A stretch of DNA of 64,000 nt from Alteripontixanthobacter muriae (GCF_013336795.1 NZ_JAAFZT010000003.1:62001-126000); one strand, 5' to 3'; counted from the stretch's first letter, positions 1-11,049 are shown. Program-made: numbers and translations. Notes: generated by a model from the letters alone, not told the origin.

Positions 1-959
1 CCGAAAAGACCAGCGCTCTCACAGCGGAACTGGTTGAGAAATATTTCCGGCCAGAAGAAGTAGCGGTCATCAACGGCGGGCCTGAGGTGGCGCATGCTTT
101 TTCGGCATTGCCCTTCGATCACCTTGTATTCACCGGCTCGACCGGAACCGGGCGCAAGGTGATGCAGGCCGCTGCCGCCAATCTGGTGCCGGTAACGCTG
201 GAACTCGGCGGCAAGTCGCCCGTGGTCCTCGGCCAGAGCGCGGATGTCGCCCGGGCGGGAGAGCGCATCGCGTTGGGCAAGATGATGAATGCCGGGCAGA
301 TCTGCCTCGCGCCGGATTATCTGATGGTTCCCGAGGACAAGGAGATCGACACGATCGCCGCAATCGAATCGGCTGCGTCCTCCATGTATCCAACCATCCT
401 CGACAATGACGATTACGCTTCCGTCGTGACCGACAAGCACTTCCAGCGGCTGCAGGACATGGTGGAGGATGCCCGCGGCAAGGGCGCCGATGTCATCGAG
501 ATCAATCCGGCCAACGAGGATTTCTCCAGCACCAACAGCCGCAAGATGCCGCTGACGCTGCTGCGCAATGTGACGGACGACATGCAGGCGATGAAGGAAG
601 AAATCTTCGGACCCGTCCTGCCGATCCGCACATATTCGCGCATCGACGATGCCATAGGCTACATCAACGATCACGATCGTCCGCTTGGCCTCTATTACTT
701 CGGTGAGGACACTTCCGAGCGGGAGCATGTGCTTAATCGCACCATCTCGGGCGGGGTCACCGTTAACGACGTCGTCTTCCACGTTTCGATGGAGGATCTG
801 CCGTTCGGCGGAGTCGGTCCTTCCGGTATCGGTTCCTATCACGGGCCGGAGGGTTTCCGTGAATTCAGCCATGCACGTGCGATCTATCGTCAGCCGCGCA
901 CGGATGTGGCCAAGCTCGCCAAGATGAAGCCGCCTTACGCTGGCGGCGCCGCCAGCTAG
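1..959 (+). CDS. Aldehyde dehydrogenase, coniferyl aldehyde dehydrogenase type (5' end outside window)
   Basis: The 3' part of an NAD(P)-dependent aldehyde dehydrogenase; the first complete codon is at position 3 and the frame is open from the window edge to TAG at 957-959. It oxidises an aldehyde to the acid. Visible family landmarks are the FTGSTGTGRKV cofactor loop, ELGGKSP with the general-base glutamate, and GQICLAP with the catalytic cysteine. The GQICLAPDY context and the short C-terminal region resemble coniferyl aldehyde dehydrogenases rather than betaine or succinate-semialdehyde enzymes. The substrate is inferred from family resemblance only. A strong hairpin follows the stop codon, so it is transcriptionally separate from the nuo operon. 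Confidence 0.88.
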   Translation, partial: EKTSALTAELVEKYFRPEEVAVINGGPEVAHAFSALPFDHLVFTGSTGTGRKVMQAAAANLVPVTLELGGKSPVVLGQSADVARAGERIALGKMMNAGQICLAPDYLMVPEDKEIDTIAAIESAASSMYPTILDNDDYASVVTDKHFQRLQDMVEDARGKGADVIEINPANEDFSSTNSRKMPLTLLRNVTDDMQAMKEEIFGPVLPIRTYSRIDDAIGYINDHDRPLGLYYFGEDTSEREHVLNRTISGGVTVNDVVFHVSMEDLPFGGVGPSGIGSYHGPEGFREFSHARAIYRQPRTDVAKLAKMKPPYAGGAAS

Positions 960-998
960 GCTATACAACGGGCGACCTGCCGCTCGACTCGAAGAATC

Positions 999-1032
999 AC
1001 CGCTTCGTGGCAGAAATACGCCACGAAGCGGT
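999..1032 (+). terminator. Hairpin between aldehyde dehydrogenase and nuoA
   Basis: A perfect 13-bp inverted repeat (arms 999-1011 and 1020-1032, loop AGAAATAC) lies 40 bp after the aldehyde dehydrogenase stop. The sequence after it has only a weak T-rich stretch, so it is either an imperfect intrinsic terminator or an RNA 3'-end stabiliser. It separates the first gene from the nuo operon. Confidence 0.6.
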
Positions 1033-1135
1033 CCTAAGTCTTGGAATTGGACCGAGTCCCGCCCTTGCGCGATAGCGGGCGTGCCTCTAGATGCGGGGTC
1101 GGCAATTCCGCCAACCAGCCGGATATGCGAACCTC

Positions 1136-1510
1136 GTGGTCGATCTCAGTCAATATCTACCTATTCTCATCTTCCTGGGGATCGCGCTCGCGCTGTCGTG
1201 CCTGTTCGTGTTCCTGCCGATGGGCGTGTCGCGCCTGACGGGCAGTCACAACCCGACGGCGGAAAAACTCAGCGAATATGAATGCGGCTTTCCCGCTTTC
1301 GAGGATCCGCGCAGCCAGTTCGACGTGAACTTCTATCTGATCGCGATCCTGTTCATCATCTTCGATCTTGAGGCGGCTTTCCTGTTTCCATGGGCTGTCA
1401 GTCTGGATCTCACCGGCTGGCCGGGCTGGATCACCATGATGATCTTCCTGTTCGAGCTCATCGTCGGCTTCGCCTACGCCTGGAAGAAAGGAGCACTGGA
1501 ATGGGAATGA
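1136..1510 (+). CDS. nuoA: NADH-quinone oxidoreductase subunit A
   Basis: Membrane subunit of the proton-pumping NADH:quinone oxidoreductase (complex I), next to the quinone site. 124 aa with three transmembrane helices (about residues 6-27, 62-84 and 93-115) and the conserved loop [20 protein letters not shown], which carries the family cysteine. The GTG at 1136 is chosen because it gives the usual short N-terminus before YLPILIFL; an upstream ATG at 1091 would add 15 atypical residues. It starts the nuoA-N operon. Its stop overlaps the nuoB start region. Confidence 0.93.
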   Translation: MVDLSQYLPILIFLGIALALSCLFVFLPMGVSRLTGSHNPTAEKLSEYECGFPAFEDPRSQFDVNFYLIAILFIIFDLEAAFLFPWAVSLDLTGWPGWITMMIFLFELIVGFAYAWKKGALEWE

Positions 1511-2112
1511 CCGACAACAAGGCGTCGCCCTATCCGCCCGCCGGCGGCGTAATCGCGCCCGACCACAACCAGATGCTGCATGCCCCGACCGCCAAGGGCG
1601 GCGACGTGCTCAACCCCGATGCGGAATATTTCCGCGCCATGCAGACCGAGGTGAACGACAAGGGGTTCCTCGTCACCACGACGGAAGACCTCTTCCAGTG
1701 GGCGCGTACCGGCAGCCTGTGGTGGATGACGTTCGGTCTCGCCTGCTGCGCGGTCGAAATGATCCATGTGAACATGCCGCGCTACGATATGGAACGCTTC
1801 GGCGTGGCACCGCGCGCATCACCGCGTCAGTCCGACGTGATGATTGTTGCCGGCACGCTATGCAACAAGATGGCGCCAGCCCTGCGCCGTGTCTATGACC
1901 AGATGTCCGATCCAAAATATGTGATCAGCATGGGCAGCTGCGCCAATGGCGGCGGCTATTATCATTACAGCTATTCCGTGGTGCGCGGCTGCGACCGGAT
2001 CGTTCCGGTCGACATTTATGTGCCCGGCTGCCCGCCCACGGCCGAGGCGCTGCTTTATGGAGTCATGCAGTTGCAGCGCAAGATCCGCCGCAGCGGTACG
2101 ATCGAACGCTAG
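1501..2112 (+). CDS. nuoB: NADH-quinone oxidoreductase subunit B
   Basis: 203-aa peripheral-arm subunit that binds cluster N2, the last iron-sulfur cluster before ubiquinone. The ligand pattern is visible: the adjacent cysteines in [12 protein letters not shown], a third in [16 protein letters not shown], and the fourth in [12 protein letters not shown]. An AAGGAG sequence 7 bases upstream supports ATG 1501, although ATG 1507 is in frame too. It overlaps the nuoA stop codon (1508-1510), implying translational coupling. Confidence 0.96.
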   Translation: MGMTDNKASPYPPAGGVIAPDHNQMLHAPTAKGGDVLNPDAEYFRAMQTEVNDKGFLVTTTEDLFQWARTGSLWWMTFGLACCAVEMIHVNMPRYDMERFGVAPRASPRQSDVMIVAGTLCNKMAPALRRVYDQMSDPKYVISMGSCANGGGYYHYSYSVVRGCDRIVPVDIYVPGCPPTAEALLYGVMQLQRKIRRSGTIER

Positions 2113-2127
2113 AGGATAGTGCCACAC

Positions 2128-2997
2128 ATGGCCGTCATTCATTCCGCCCCCCGCTACGCCAGCAATGCCGGCATGCTGGACAGTTTGTCCGCCGCAATCG
2201 GCGCGCATCTGGTTTCCGCGCATGAAGAGCATGGAGAACTGATGTTCACCGTGCAGCGCGGCGCGATAGAGGATGTCCTGCGCCTGCTTCGGGACGAGCA
2301 TGAATATCAGCAGTTGATGGAAATCGCCGGTGTCGATTTCCCGGGCCGGGCTGAACGGTTCGAATGTGTCTACATGCTGCTCAGCCTGACGAAGAACCAC
2401 CGGATCATGGTCAAGCTGTCGGCCGCTGAAGATACGCCGGTGCCGACCGTAACTACCCTGTGGCCCAATGCGGGCTGGCTTGAACGTGAAGTTTTCGACA
2501 TGTTCGGCGTGATTTTCGACGGCAATACGGATCTGCGGCGCATTCTCACCGATTACGGTTTCGAAGGGCATCCATTCCGCAAGGATTTTCCGCTCACCGG
2601 CTATAATGAACTGCGCTATTCGGAAGAAGAGCGACGTGTCGTGTACGAACCGGTCGAACTGGCACAGGAACTGCGTCAGTTCGACTTCCTCAGCCCTTGG
2701 GAAGGTGCCGACTACGTGCTTCCGGGTGACGAGAAAGCCGACATGCCGCCTGTCGAGGAGGCGAAGGTCACCGACTCTCCCAAGGACACGGGCGCGGGCG
2801 AAAAGACCGATGCGAAGGCGGCTGAAAGGGTCAGTGCCGGTGCGCCCGCGGAAGAAGACAGCGGCCTCGACGAGCCAGTATCTCCGGAACCGACTGAGGA
2901 CCGCGCTGCCCGGCCCGCGCGCGAGGGCAAGGCGGTCGATACGGCGGATTCGACCCGGATAGTTGAAGATGATGCCGCAAAGGATGGTGAAGCATGA
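2128..2997 (+). CDS. nuoC: NADH-quinone oxidoreductase subunit C
   Basis: Peripheral-arm subunit (30-kDa type) of complex I. The core has the family signature [20 protein letters not shown] followed by [16 protein letters not shown]. At 289 aa it is longer than the usual 200-residue protein because of an acidic Ala/Glu/Pro/Asp-rich tail of about 80 residues after the LSPWE segment. ATG 2128 is preferred over GTG 2119, since the AGAGGA at 2111-2116 is too close to the GTG. The stop overlaps the nuoD start by 4 bp. Confidence 0.94.
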   Translation: MAVIHSAPRYASNAGMLDSLSAAIGAHLVSAHEEHGELMFTVQRGAIEDVLRLLRDEHEYQQLMEIAGVDFPGRAERFECVYMLLSLTKNHRIMVKLSAAEDTPVPTVTTLWPNAGWLEREVFDMFGVIFDGNTDLRRILTDYGFEGHPFRKDFPLTGYNELRYSEEERRVVYEPVELAQELRQFDFLSPWEGADYVLPGDEKADMPPVEEAKVTDSPKDTGAGEKTDAKAAERVSAGAPAEEDSGLDEPVSPEPTEDRAARPAREGKAVDTADSTRIVEDDAAKDGEA

Positions 2998-4208
2998 GCG
3001 GATTGGTCAGCGAAACTTCGCCCACCACTCAGGGCGAGGAAATCAGCAACTATACGATCAATTTCGGTCCGCAGCATCCTGCGGCACACGGCGTGCTGCG
3101 CATGGTGATGGAGCTTGACGGCGAGGTGATCGAACGGATCGACCCGCACGTAGGCCTGCTGCACCGCGGCACCGAAAAGCTGATCGAGCACAAGACCTAT
3201 CTGCAGGCGCTGCCTTACTTCGATAGGCTGGATTACTGCTCGCCCATGTGCATGGAGCACAGCTATGTTCTCGCCGTCGAGAAACTTCTGAATGTCGAGG
3301 TTCCGATCCGGGCGCAATATCTGCGGGTGCTGTTTGCTGAACTGACGCGTATCAAGAACCACCTGCTCAACATCGGCGCGCATGTCATGGATGTCGGCGC
3401 GATGACGCCGAATTTGTGGGTGTTTGAACTTCGCGAAGATTGCATGAATTTCTACGAGCGCGCTTCGGGTGCGCGGATGCACGCAGCCTGGTTCCGCCCC
3501 GGCGGTGTTCACCAGGATGTGCCGCTCAAACTGCTCACCGACATCGGCGATTGGGTCGACACGCGCCTGCCTGAATTATTCGGCGACGCGATGAGCCTCG
3601 TGACCGACAATCGCATTTTCAAGCAACGCAATGTCGACATCGCGGTTGTCAGCAAGGAAGACGCGATCGCCTGGGGCTTTTCGGGCCCGATGATCCGCGC
3701 GGCCGGTCTGCCCTGGGATTTGCGCAAGTCGCAGCCCTACGATGTTTACGACCGGATGGATTTCGAAATTCCGGTCGGGACCAATTCCGATTGTTATGAC
3801 CGCTTCATGGTGCGGGTTGAGGAAGTCTACCAATCCGCCCGCATCATCAAGCAATGCCTTGCGGAAATGCCGGAAGGTCCGATCGCATCCGATGATCGCA
3901 AGGTTGCTCCACCGAAGCGCGGCGAAATGAAGCAATCGATGGAGGCGCTGATCCACCACTTCAAACTTTACACGGAAGGCTTCCATGTGCCCGCGGGTGA
4001 GGTCTATGTGGCGACCGAAAGCCCGAAGGGTGAATTCGGCGTGTATCTGGTGAGCGATGGCAGCAACAAGCCTTATCGCTGCAAGATCCGCCCGACCGCT
4101 TTCAGCCACCTTCAGGCAATGGATTTCATGGCGAAAGGACATATGCTGCCCGACGCGACCGCCATCCTTGGTGCTATCGACGTCGTGTTCGGAGAGTGTG
4201 ACAGATAA
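2994..4208 (+). CDS. nuoD: NADH-quinone oxidoreductase subunit D
   Basis: 404-aa 49-kDa-type subunit that forms the quinone pocket with NuoB. Family features: [14 protein letters not shown] near the N-terminus, [25 protein letters not shown] and a C-terminal [10 protein letters not shown] ending typical of bacterial NuoD. It overlaps nuoC by ATGA and nuoE by one base (TAATG). Length is normal for NuoD not fused to NuoC. Confidence 0.97.
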   Translation: MSGLVSETSPTTQGEEISNYTINFGPQHPAAHGVLRMVMELDGEVIERIDPHVGLLHRGTEKLIEHKTYLQALPYFDRLDYCSPMCMEHSYVLAVEKLLNVEVPIRAQYLRVLFAELTRIKNHLLNIGAHVMDVGAMTPNLWVFELREDCMNFYERASGARMHAAWFRPGGVHQDVPLKLLTDIGDWVDTRLPELFGDAMSLVTDNRIFKQRNVDIAVVSKEDAIAWGFSGPMIRAAGLPWDLRKSQPYDVYDRMDFEIPVGTNSDCYDRFMVRVEEVYQSARIIKQCLAEMPEGPIASDDRKVAPPKRGEMKQSMEALIHHFKLYTEGFHVPAGEVYVATESPKGEFGVYLVSDGSNKPYRCKIRPTAFSHLQAMDFMAKGHMLPDATAILGAIDVVFGECDR

Positions 4209-4879
4209 TGGCCGAACGTAACATCGCTCCCGATACGCCGGAACTGCGCGCCCGATGGGGTGAATTCGCCTGGACGCAGGAAAACGCCGCATTGGCGAAG
4301 AACATCGTCGCGCGCTATCCGGAAGGACGGCAGAAATCCGCCGTCATGCCGTTCCTTGATCTCGCCCAGCGGCAGGTCGGGGCAGAAACACAGACGCAGG
4401 GCTGGTTGCCGCTTCCCGTGATAGAATTCGTCGCCCGCGAACTCGATCTTCCGATTATTCGCGTGCTGGAGGTCGCCACCTTCTACACCATGTATAATCT
4501 GGTGCCGGTTGGCCGGTTCCATGTGCAAGTCTGCGGAACGACTCCCTGCATGCTCCGCGGGTCGGATGCCATTCTCGAAGGTTGCTATGAGCGCGGCATG
4601 CGCAAGGGGCACACCACCGATGACGGCATGTGGACGCTGACCGAGGTCGAGTGCATGGGCAATTGCGCCACGGCGCCGATGGCGCAGATCAACGATGGCA
4701 ATTACGAAGACCTTACCCCGGAACGGCTCGACGCCGTACTCGATGCGCTCGCAAGGGGCGAACATCCGAAGGAAGGCACGCAACTGCCGGGCCGCCATAC
4801 CAGCGAGCCTGCAGACGGGCCGACCACCCTGGTGGCGATGAAAACCGAAAATCACGATTACAGGGGCGAATGGGCATGA
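4208..4879 (+). CDS. nuoE: NADH-quinone oxidoreductase subunit E
   Basis: 223-aa 24-kDa-type subunit of the NADH dehydrogenase module, with a thioredoxin-like [2Fe-2S] cluster (N1a). The four cluster cysteines are visible as [13 protein letters not shown] and [10 protein letters not shown]. The [11 protein letters not shown] and VATFYTMYN motifs match the family. The last 45 residues after the ferredoxin fold form a polar tail. Its stop overlaps the start of a 47-aa membrane ORF by ATGA. Confidence 0.96.
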   Translation: MAERNIAPDTPELRARWGEFAWTQENAALAKNIVARYPEGRQKSAVMPFLDLAQRQVGAETQTQGWLPLPVIEFVARELDLPIIRVLEVATFYTMYNLVPVGRFHVQVCGTTPCMLRGSDAILEGCYERGMRKGHTTDDGMWTLTEVECMGNCATAPMAQINDGNYEDLTPERLDAVLDALARGEHPKEGTQLPGRHTSEPADGPTTLVAMKTENHDYRGEWA

Positions 4880-5019
4880 ACCTGTCAATCGTCACAATCA
4901 TTGTCGCTCTGCTAGCTATCGTGCTCGCGTGGAAGCTGTTGAAAGGCGCCGTGAAGACGGTAGCTCTTCTGGCTATTCTGGTCGTAGCGGCACTGTTCAT
5001 ATTCGGAGGAGGGCTCTGA
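4876..5019 (+). CDS. Small hydrophobic protein between nuoE and nuoF
   Basis: A 47-aa ORF starting at ATG 4876 inside the nuoE stop (ATGA) and ending in TGATG shared with nuoF. The protein is almost entirely hydrophobic, with helices at about residues 3-20 and 26-43 separated by WKLLKGAVK; it would be a two-helix or re-entrant inner-membrane peptide. I do not recognise a named family. Tight coupling on both sides argues that it is translated with complex I, and a role as an accessory or assembly peptide is only an inference. Confidence 0.72.
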   Translation: MNLSIVTIIVALLAIVLAWKLLKGAVKTVALLAILVVAALFIFGGGL

Positions 5020-6311
5020 TGCTCGCTGATCGGGACCGGATCTTTACCAATCTTTACGGCTTTCAGCCGTGGAATCTGGAAGCCGCGCAGAAGCGCGGCG
5101 ATTGGGACGATACGAAGGCGCTGATCGGGCGCGGACATGACGCGATCATCGACGAGATGAAGGCCAGCGGTTTGCGCGGCCGCGGCGGTGCAGGATTCCC
5201 CACGGGGCTGAAATGGTCCTTCATGCCAAAGGAATCGAAGGACGGCCGTCCCAGTTTCCTGGTCATCAACGCAGATGAATCGGAACCCGGATCCTGCAAG
5301 GACCGCGAGATCATCCGCCACGATCCGCACAAGCTGATCGAAGGCGCACTGGTCGCCGGCTATGCCATGCGCGCGCGAGCGGCCTATATCTACATTCGCG
5401 GGGAATATATCCGCGAGGCGGAGACCTTGTTTTCCGCCGTGGCTGAAGCCTATGACGCAGGGCTGCTTGGCAAGAACGCCGCCGGATCTGGTTACGATTT
5501 TGACGTGTTCGTTCACCGTGGCGCCGGGGCATACATCTGCGGTGAAGAAACCGCGATGATCGAAAGCCTGGAGGGCAAGAAGGGCCAGCCGCGCCTCAAG
5601 CCGCCGTTTCCCGCAGGTGCTGGGCTCTATGGCTGCCCGACCACTGTGAACAATGTGGAAAGCATCGCGGTGGTCCCGACCATCCTGCGGCGGGGTGCCA
5701 GCTGGTTCAGCGGCCTAGGGCGTGAGGGCAATGCCGGAACCAAGCTGTTCCAGATCAGCGGCCATGTCGAAAAGCCCTGCGTGGTCGAGGAAGAGATGGG
5801 CATATCCTTCCGCGAACTGATCGAGACGCATTGCGGCGGTATCACTGGTGGCTGGGACAATCTTCTCGCCGTCATTCCGGGGGGTTCCTCCGTCCCGCTG
5901 GTCCCTGCAGCGGAAATCATGGACGCGCCCATGGATTTTGACGGTCTGAAGGCGCTTGGCAGCGGCTTGGGTACCGCGGCCGTGATCGTCATGGACAAGA
6001 GCACGGATATCGTGCGAGCGATCAGCCGGATCAGCTATTTTTACAAGCATGAAAGCTGCGGACAATGCACCCCCTGCCGCGAAGGTACGGGCTGGATGTG
6101 GCGCGTAATGGAACGGCTGCGCGAAGGCGATGCCGATGTCGCCGAGATCGATATGCTGTTACAAGTAACCAAGCAGGTGGAAGGCCATACGATCTGCGCC
6201 TTGGGTGATGCAGCGGCGTGGCCGATCCAGGGATTGATCCGTCACTTCCGTCCCGAACTTGAGCGCCGGATCGCCGAGTATCAGGCAAACTTCGCGGTGG
6301 CAGCGGAATGA
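5019..6311 (+). CDS. nuoF: NADH-quinone oxidoreductase subunit F
   Basis: 430-aa 51-kDa-type subunit that oxidises NADH using FMN and cluster N3. The nucleotide/FMN loops [16 protein letters not shown] and [19 protein letters not shown] are intact, and the [4Fe-4S] ligands are [10 protein letters not shown] plus the later cysteine in [10 protein letters not shown] strong GGAGGAGGG lies just upstream of ATG 5019, which overlaps the preceding stop codon. Length is standard. Confidence 0.97.
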   Translation: MLADRDRIFTNLYGFQPWNLEAAQKRGDWDDTKALIGRGHDAIIDEMKASGLRGRGGAGFPTGLKWSFMPKESKDGRPSFLVINADESEPGSCKDREIIRHDPHKLIEGALVAGYAMRARAAYIYIRGEYIREAETLFSAVAEAYDAGLLGKNAAGSGYDFDVFVHRGAGAYICGEETAMIESLEGKKGQPRLKPPFPAGAGLYGCPTTVNNVESIAVVPTILRRGASWFSGLGREGNAGTKLFQISGHVEKPCVVEEEMGISFRELIETHCGGITGGWDNLLAVIPGGSSVPLVPAAEIMDAPMDFDGLKALGSGLGTAAVIVMDKSTDIVRAISRISYFYKHESCGQCTPCREGTGWMWRVMERLREGDADVAEIDMLLQVTKQVEGHTICALGDAAAWPIQGLIRHFRPELERRIAEYQANFAVAAE

Positions 6312-6412
6312 TGCCGCAATATCGTACTCCAAAGCCTGCCGCGATCAGCGATGTAGGACGGCAGATTATCCAAATTCGACTAAGTGAGATGAACGGAAAC
6401 GACGATGCCTAA
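6308..6412 (+). CDS. Possible 34-aa ORF bridging nuoF and nuoG
   Basis: An open frame from ATG 6308 (ATGA overlap with the nuoF stop) to TAA 6410-6412, which runs past the nuoG start at 6405. It exactly fills the only sizeable gap in the first half of the nuo operon. The product is polar and basic in its first half ([10 protein letters not shown]) and acidic at the end; there is no membrane segment. No family is recognised. A 35-codon open frame can occur by chance, so support rests only on the coupling geometry at both ends. Confidence 0.3.
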   Translation: MMPQYRTPKPAAISDVGRQIIQIRLSEMNGNDDA

Positions 6413-8411
6413 GGTCAGTGTAGACGGCCAGGAACTCGAAGTTCCCGATGGCGCGACAGTGCTGCAGGCGTGCGAGCTTGCCGGCAAGGAAATTCCGCGC
6501 TTCTGCTATCACGAGCGGCTGAGCATCGCCGGCAACTGCCGGATGTGTCTGGTCGAAGTGAAACCCGGTCCGCCCAAGCCGCAGGCAAGCTGCGCATTGC
6601 CAGCCACTGACGGCCAGGAAATCCGCACCGACAGTGAGATGGTGAAGACCGCGCGCGAAGGCGTGATGGAGTTCCTGCTGATCAACCACCCGCTCGATTG
6701 CCCGATTTGCGATCAGGGCGGCGAGTGCGACCTGCAGGATCAGGCCATGGCGTATGGCCGGGGCGGGTCGCGCTACGATCTCAACAAGCGGGCCGTGACA
6801 GACAAATACATGGGCCCGCTCATCAAGACGCAGATGACGCGCTGCATCCATTGCACCCGCTGCGTTCGTTTCAGCGAGGAAGTGGCCGGGGTCGACGAGA
6901 TCGGCGCGCTCTATCGCGGCGAGAACATGCAGATCACCACCTATCTGGAGCAGGCCGCCAGCCACGAATTGTCCGCCAATGTGATCGACCTGTGTCCGGT
7001 CGGCGCGCTGACCAGCCGCCCCTATGCCTATGAAGCGCGGCCCTGGGAGCTGAAGAAAACCCTGAGCATTGACGTTTCCGACGCGGTCGGTGCGAACATC
7101 CGCCTTGACAGTAGAGGCCGTGAAATCCTGCGGGCGCTGCCGCGAGTGAATGACGAAGTGAATGAGGAGTGGCTGTCGGACAAGGGGCGGTATCAGGTGG
7201 ATGGACTGGTTCGTCGCCGCCTTGACAAGGTCTGGATCCGCCGTGACGGCAAATTGCAAGCGGCGGATTGGAACACGGCTTTTCAGGCGATTGCGGATGC
7301 AAATCCGCAGGGCAGCATCGCGGCTATCGCCGGTGATCTCGTCGATTGCGAAACCATGTTTGCGGCGAAGACGCTGCTTGCAGGCCTCGGTTCCGATCTG
7401 CTCGAAGGGCGGCAGACCGGCATGGATTACGACGTGTCGAATCTGGCGGCGGTCAATTTCAACTCCGGCTTTTCGGGCATCGAGAACGCCGACGCCATCC
7501 TGATCATCGGCAGCCACGTCCGCAGTGAAGCGGCTCTGGTTCATGTCCGACTTCGCAAGGCGGTGAAGCGCGGCGCGCGTGTTTTCGTCGTGGGGCCGGA
7601 ATGGGATACGACCTTCCCGACCACCTTCCTCGGGCCCGATGCAGGCGTTCTTCACGATTTGCCGGCTGAAGTCGGCGAAGTTTTCAGCAAGGCCGAGCGA
7701 CCCGCGATCATTCTGGGGGCCGCCGGTCTTGCCAGTGGAGCGCTCGATCGTTCTCTGCGTCTCGCGCAGGACTGGAAGCTTGTGCGCGATGGCTGGAACG
7801 GCTTCAATGTCCTGCACCTGGCGGCGAGCCGGATGGGCGGCTTGATGCTCGGCTATGGCCGCAAGGGCGGCATTCGCGATCTTGCCGCTGCTGCGCCCAA
7901 CGTGCTGCTGTCGCTCGGCGCCGACGAGGTAGACTATTCCGCCTTTCCGAACAGCCTCAAGGTCTATATCGGCCACCACGGCGACCGCGGTGCCCATGCC
8001 GCTGACATCATCCTTCCCGCAGCATCCTATGCCGAGAAGGACGGTACCTACGTCAACACAGAGGGTCGCGTGCAATATGCAGAAAAAGCGGTCTACGCGC
8101 CGGGCGACGCCCGCGAAGACTGGACGATCCTGCGCGCCATGGCCGATGTGCTCGGCGTATCGGTGGGGTTCGACAGCCTGGCGGAATTGCAGGCATCGAT
8201 GGTGGCGGCCGTGCCTGCTCTCGGGGTAGAAGGTCTTGCCGATCTTGGCGACTTGCCCGCATCTTCGGGGGGTGGCAGGGCGTCTGGCGTGATGAAATAT
8301 CCTGTTGAAGATTTCTATCTGACCAACCCAATCGCGCGGGCCAGCGTCGTGATGCAACGCTGTTCGGCAGAACTGCTGCATGGCGAAGGTTTGGCGGAGG
8401 CCGCGGAATGA
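6405..8411 (+). CDS. nuoG: NADH-quinone oxidoreductase subunit G
   Basis: 668-aa 75-kDa-type subunit that passes electrons from NuoF/NuoE to the connecting arm. The N-terminal ferredoxin region carries the [2Fe-2S] motif [15 protein letters not shown], followed by [18 protein letters not shown] (His/Cys cluster) and the [4Fe-4S] motif [10 protein letters not shown] with a distal CPVGALTS. The C-terminal two-thirds is the molybdopterin-oxidoreductase-like fold without cofactor residues, as in other NuoG proteins. The stop overlaps the nuoH start by 4 bp. Confidence 0.97.
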   Translation: MPKVSVDGQELEVPDGATVLQACELAGKEIPRFCYHERLSIAGNCRMCLVEVKPGPPKPQASCALPATDGQEIRTDSEMVKTAREGVMEFLLINHPLDCPICDQGGECDLQDQAMAYGRGGSRYDLNKRAVTDKYMGPLIKTQMTRCIHCTRCVRFSEEVAGVDEIGALYRGENMQITTYLEQAASHELSANVIDLCPVGALTSRPYAYEARPWELKKTLSIDVSDAVGANIRLDSRGREILRALPRVNDEVNEEWLSDKGRYQVDGLVRRRLDKVWIRRDGKLQAADWNTAFQAIADANPQGSIAAIAGDLVDCETMFAAKTLLAGLGSDLLEGRQTGMDYDVSNLAAVNFNSGFSGIENADAILIIGSHVRSEAALVHVRLRKAVKRGARVFVVGPEWDTTFPTTFLGPDAGVLHDLPAEVGEVFSKAERPAIILGAAGLASGALDRSLRLAQDWKLVRDGWNGFNVLHLAASRMGGLMLGYGRKGGIRDLAAAAPNVLLSLGADEVDYSAFPNSLKVYIGHHGDRGAHAADIILPAASYAEKDGTYVNTEGRVQYAEKAVYAPGDAREDWTILRAMADVLGVSVGFDSLAELQASMVAAVPALGVEGLADLGDLPASSGGGRASGVMKYPVEDFYLTNPIARASVVMQRCSAELLHGEGLAEAAE

Positions 8412-9595
8412 CCGAGACATTCCAGGACTGGGGCATGACCTACGAATGGGCGTGGGGACTGGCGACGCTTGCCGGCGTGCTGCTGATCGCCCTGCCGTTG
8501 ATGCTGGCGGTTGCCATGATCATCTACATGGACCGCAAGGTCTGGGCTGCCATAGCCCTGCGTCGCGGTCCGAATGTGGTCGGCCCGTTTGGTCTGGCGC
8601 AAAGTTTTGCCGACGGGCTGAAGGTCTTCCTGCAGGAAACCATCATCCCCAGCGCGGCCAACAAGGGCCTGTTCCTGCTGGCGCCGATCCTTACCTTCAC
8701 AGTGGCGCTTGCTGCCTGGGCCGTGATCCCGTTCAATTCCGGCGCGGTGCTGGCGGATATCAATGTCGGCCTGCTCTACATCTTCGCGATCAGTTCGCTC
8801 GGCGTTTACGGAGTTGTTATCTCGGGTTGGGCTTCGAACTCGAAATATCCCTTCTTTTCGGCGATGCGCGCCGCCGCGCAGATGATCTCCTACGAAGTGT
8901 CGATCGGCTTCGTCATCATCTGCGTGGTGCTGTATGCCGGCACCTTCAACATGAATGGCATCATCGTCGGGCAGATCGGGCACGGGCTTGGAGTCTTCAA
9001 CGGCTATGCCTTCAACCTGCTGCTGTTCCCGATGTGGGTGGTCTTTCTGATTTCCAGCCTTGCCGAAACGGCGCGTGCGCCGTTCGATCTAACCGAAGCC
9101 GAAAGCGAACTCGTCGCAGGGTATCAGACGGAATACAGCTCGATGAGCTTCGCGCTGTTCTGGCTGGGCGAATACGCCAACGTGCTGCTGATGTGCGCGC
9201 TCAACGCGATCCTGTTCTTCGGCGGATGGCTTCCGCCGATCAATTGGGAACCGCTGTACGCAGTCCCGGGGTTCATCTGGCTGTTCGCAAAGATCTTCCT
9301 GTTCTTCTTCATATTCAGCTGGATCAAGGCGACAGTACCCCGCTTCCGTTACGATCAACTCATGCGATTGGGCTGGAAGGTTTTCCTTCCGATGAGCCTT
9401 CTGTTCGTCGTGCTGATCAGTGGTTGGCTGATGCTCACCCGCTATGACTGTGGCGATGCGGGCCGCGTATACGTGTCGACCGTGCCCGTCACCGAAGCGG
9501 GCGTGCTTTACCGGGACGGACAATCCGCCGCTAATTTGTGGGACGGTCGCTGTGTCGACGATCTGCCGGCCGTTGAAAGAGAATTCGTATCATGA
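8408..9595 (+). CDS. nuoH: NADH-quinone oxidoreductase subunit H
   Basis: 395-aa membrane subunit (ND1 type) that links the peripheral arm to the proton-pumping arm. Conserved segments: [20 protein letters not shown], the loop [20 protein letters not shown] and [18 protein letters not shown]. About eight hydrophobic helices are visible. After the last helix (near YDCG) there is a soluble tail of about 50 residues with two cysteines, longer than in most NuoH proteins. ATGA overlap with both nuoG and nuoI. Confidence 0.96.
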   Translation: MTETFQDWGMTYEWAWGLATLAGVLLIALPLMLAVAMIIYMDRKVWAAIALRRGPNVVGPFGLAQSFADGLKVFLQETIIPSAANKGLFLLAPILTFTVALAAWAVIPFNSGAVLADINVGLLYIFAISSLGVYGVVISGWASNSKYPFFSAMRAAAQMISYEVSIGFVIICVVLYAGTFNMNGIIVGQIGHGLGVFNGYAFNLLLFPMWVVFLISSLAETARAPFDLTEAESELVAGYQTEYSSMSFALFWLGEYANVLLMCALNAILFFGGWLPPINWEPLYAVPGFIWLFAKIFLFFFIFSWIKATVPRFRYDQLMRLGWKVFLPMSLLFVVLISGWLMLTRYDCGDAGRVYVSTVPVTEAGVLYRDGQSAANLWDGRCVDDLPAVEREFVS

Positions 9596-10077
9596 GCGTG
9601 AGCCATCTGATCAAGTCCTTTACCCTTTGGGAATTTCTGAAGGCCCATGCACTGACGCTGAAGTATTTCTTCAAGCCCAAGGTCACGATCAACTATCCTT
9701 TTGAAAAGAACCCGGTGTCCCCTCGTTTTCGCGGTGAGCATGCCCTGCGGCGTTATCCGAATGGCGAGGAGCGCTGCATCGCCTGCAAGCTGTGCGAGGC
9801 AGTCTGCCCTGCCTGGGCGATCACCATCGACGCCGAACCGCGCGATGACGGCAGCCGCCGCACGACGCGCTACGATATCGACATGACGAAATGCATCTAT
9901 TGTGGTTTCTGCCAGGAAGCCTGCCCTGTAGATGCCATCGTCGAAGGGCCGAACCTGGAATATGCGACGGAAACGCGTGAGGAACTGCTTTATGACAAGG
10001 CAAAACTGCTCGCTAACGGGGACAAGTGGGAGCGGGCTCTTGCCGCGAACCTTGAAGCCGACGCTCCCTACCGCTAA
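9592..10077 (+). CDS. nuoI: NADH-quinone oxidoreductase subunit I
   Basis: 161-aa TYKY-type ferredoxin subunit that carries clusters N6a and N6b. Both [4Fe-4S] motifs are complete: [16 protein letters not shown] and [16 protein letters not shown]. The N-terminal amphipathic region ([18 protein letters not shown]) and the [18 protein letters not shown] stretch are standard. 39 bp separate it from nuoJ, the first clear gap since nuoG. Confidence 0.97.
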   Translation: MSVSHLIKSFTLWEFLKAHALTLKYFFKPKVTINYPFEKNPVSPRFRGEHALRRYPNGEERCIACKLCEAVCPAWAITIDAEPRDDGSRRTTRYDIDMTKCIYCGFCQEACPVDAIVEGPNLEYATETREELLYDKAKLLANGDKWERALAANLEADAPYR

Positions 10078-10116
10078 CTCGCGGCCACCTTACCCGACGG
10101 GACCGATTCAGACCCC

Positions 10117-10743
10117 ATGCTCCAGACCATAGCCTTTTACCTGTTCGCGACCCTTGTCGTCGCCAGCGCGGTGATGGTGATCATGTCGCGAAATCCGGTC
10201 CATTCGGTGCTGTGGCTGATCCTGTCCTTCTTCAATGCCGCCGGCCTGATGGTGCTGGTCGGCGCCGAGTTCATTGCGATGCTGCTGGTGATTGTCTATG
10301 TCGGCGCGGTCGCGGTGCTGTTTCTGTTCGTCGTGATGATGCTGGACATCGATTTCGCGTCTATGCGAGCAGGTTTCGTCCGGAATGCTCCGCTCGGCAT
10401 TGCGATTGCCCTGGTCCTGCTCGCTGAACTGGTTTTGGGTATTGGCGCATACAGGGCAGGGGCGCTCATTCTCGGCACACCCGATGGTACTGCCGCTCCG
10501 CTGCTGTTCGAAAGCAACATCGAGAGCATTGGCGCGCTGCTCTACAGCCGGTACCTGTTCCTGTTCGAAAGCGCGGGTATTATCCTGCTGGTCGCGATGA
10601 TCGGAGCAATCGTTCTGACGCATCGTGAACGTCCGGCTGCGCATCGCCGCGCGCATCAGGATATCGGCAAGCAGGTGCGGCGAAATCCCAAGGAAGCGAC
10701 GTTCAATGCGTCACCCGAGATTGGCAAGGGGATCGACCTGTGA
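10117..10743 (+). CDS. nuoJ: NADH-quinone oxidoreductase subunit J
   Basis: 208-aa ND6-type membrane subunit with five transmembrane helices. Typical segments are [20 protein letters not shown], the pi-bulge region [20 protein letters not shown] and MLDIDF. The C-terminal 45 residues after the last helix ([20 protein letters not shown]) are basic and cytoplasmic. It overlaps nuoK, which starts on GTG at 10740. Confidence 0.95.
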   Translation: MLQTIAFYLFATLVVASAVMVIMSRNPVHSVLWLILSFFNAAGLMVLVGAEFIAMLLVIVYVGAVAVLFLFVVMMLDIDFASMRAGFVRNAPLGIAIALVLLAELVLGIGAYRAGALILGTPDGTAAPLLFESNIESIGALLYSRYLFLFESAGIILLVAMIGAIVLTHRERPAAHRRAHQDIGKQVRRNPKEATFNASPEIGKGIDL

Positions 10744-11045
10744 TCGGCATCGAACATTTCATCGTGGTCAGCGCGATCCTGTTTGTCCTGGGTGTGCTCG
10801 GCATATTCCTCAACCGGAAGAACATCATCGTTATCCTCATGGCGATCGAACTCATCCTGCTGGCGGTTAACATCAATCTCGTTGCGTTCAGTGCGTTTCT
10901 TGGCGATCTGACCGGCCAGATTTTTGCCATGTTCGTCCTGACCGTGGCAGCGGGCGAAGCGGCCATCGGGCTCGCTATACTCGTGATTTATTTCCGCAGC
11001 CGCGGCACCATCGCGGTGCAAGACGCCAACCGGATGAAGGGTTGA
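10740..11045 (+). CDS. nuoK: NADH-quinone oxidoreductase subunit K
   Basis: 101-aa ND4L-type, three-helix membrane subunit. The two functionally important membrane glutamates are visible in [11 protein letters not shown]-like context ([17 protein letters not shown]) and in [14 protein letters not shown]. It starts on GTG within the nuoJ stop codon. Length and sequence are typical of the family. Confidence 0.96.
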   Translation: MIGIEHFIVVSAILFVLGVLGIFLNRKNIIVILMAIELILLAVNINLVAFSAFLGDLTGQIFAMFVLTVAAGEAAIGLAILVIYFRSRGTIAVQDANRMKG

Positions 11046-11049
11046 GATC

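Noticed and set aside
6366-8420. 684-codon open frame antisense to nuoG
   Set aside because: It is the exact shadow of nuoG; GC-rich codon use keeps the opposite frame open. NuoG has unambiguous cluster motifs and the antisense product has none.
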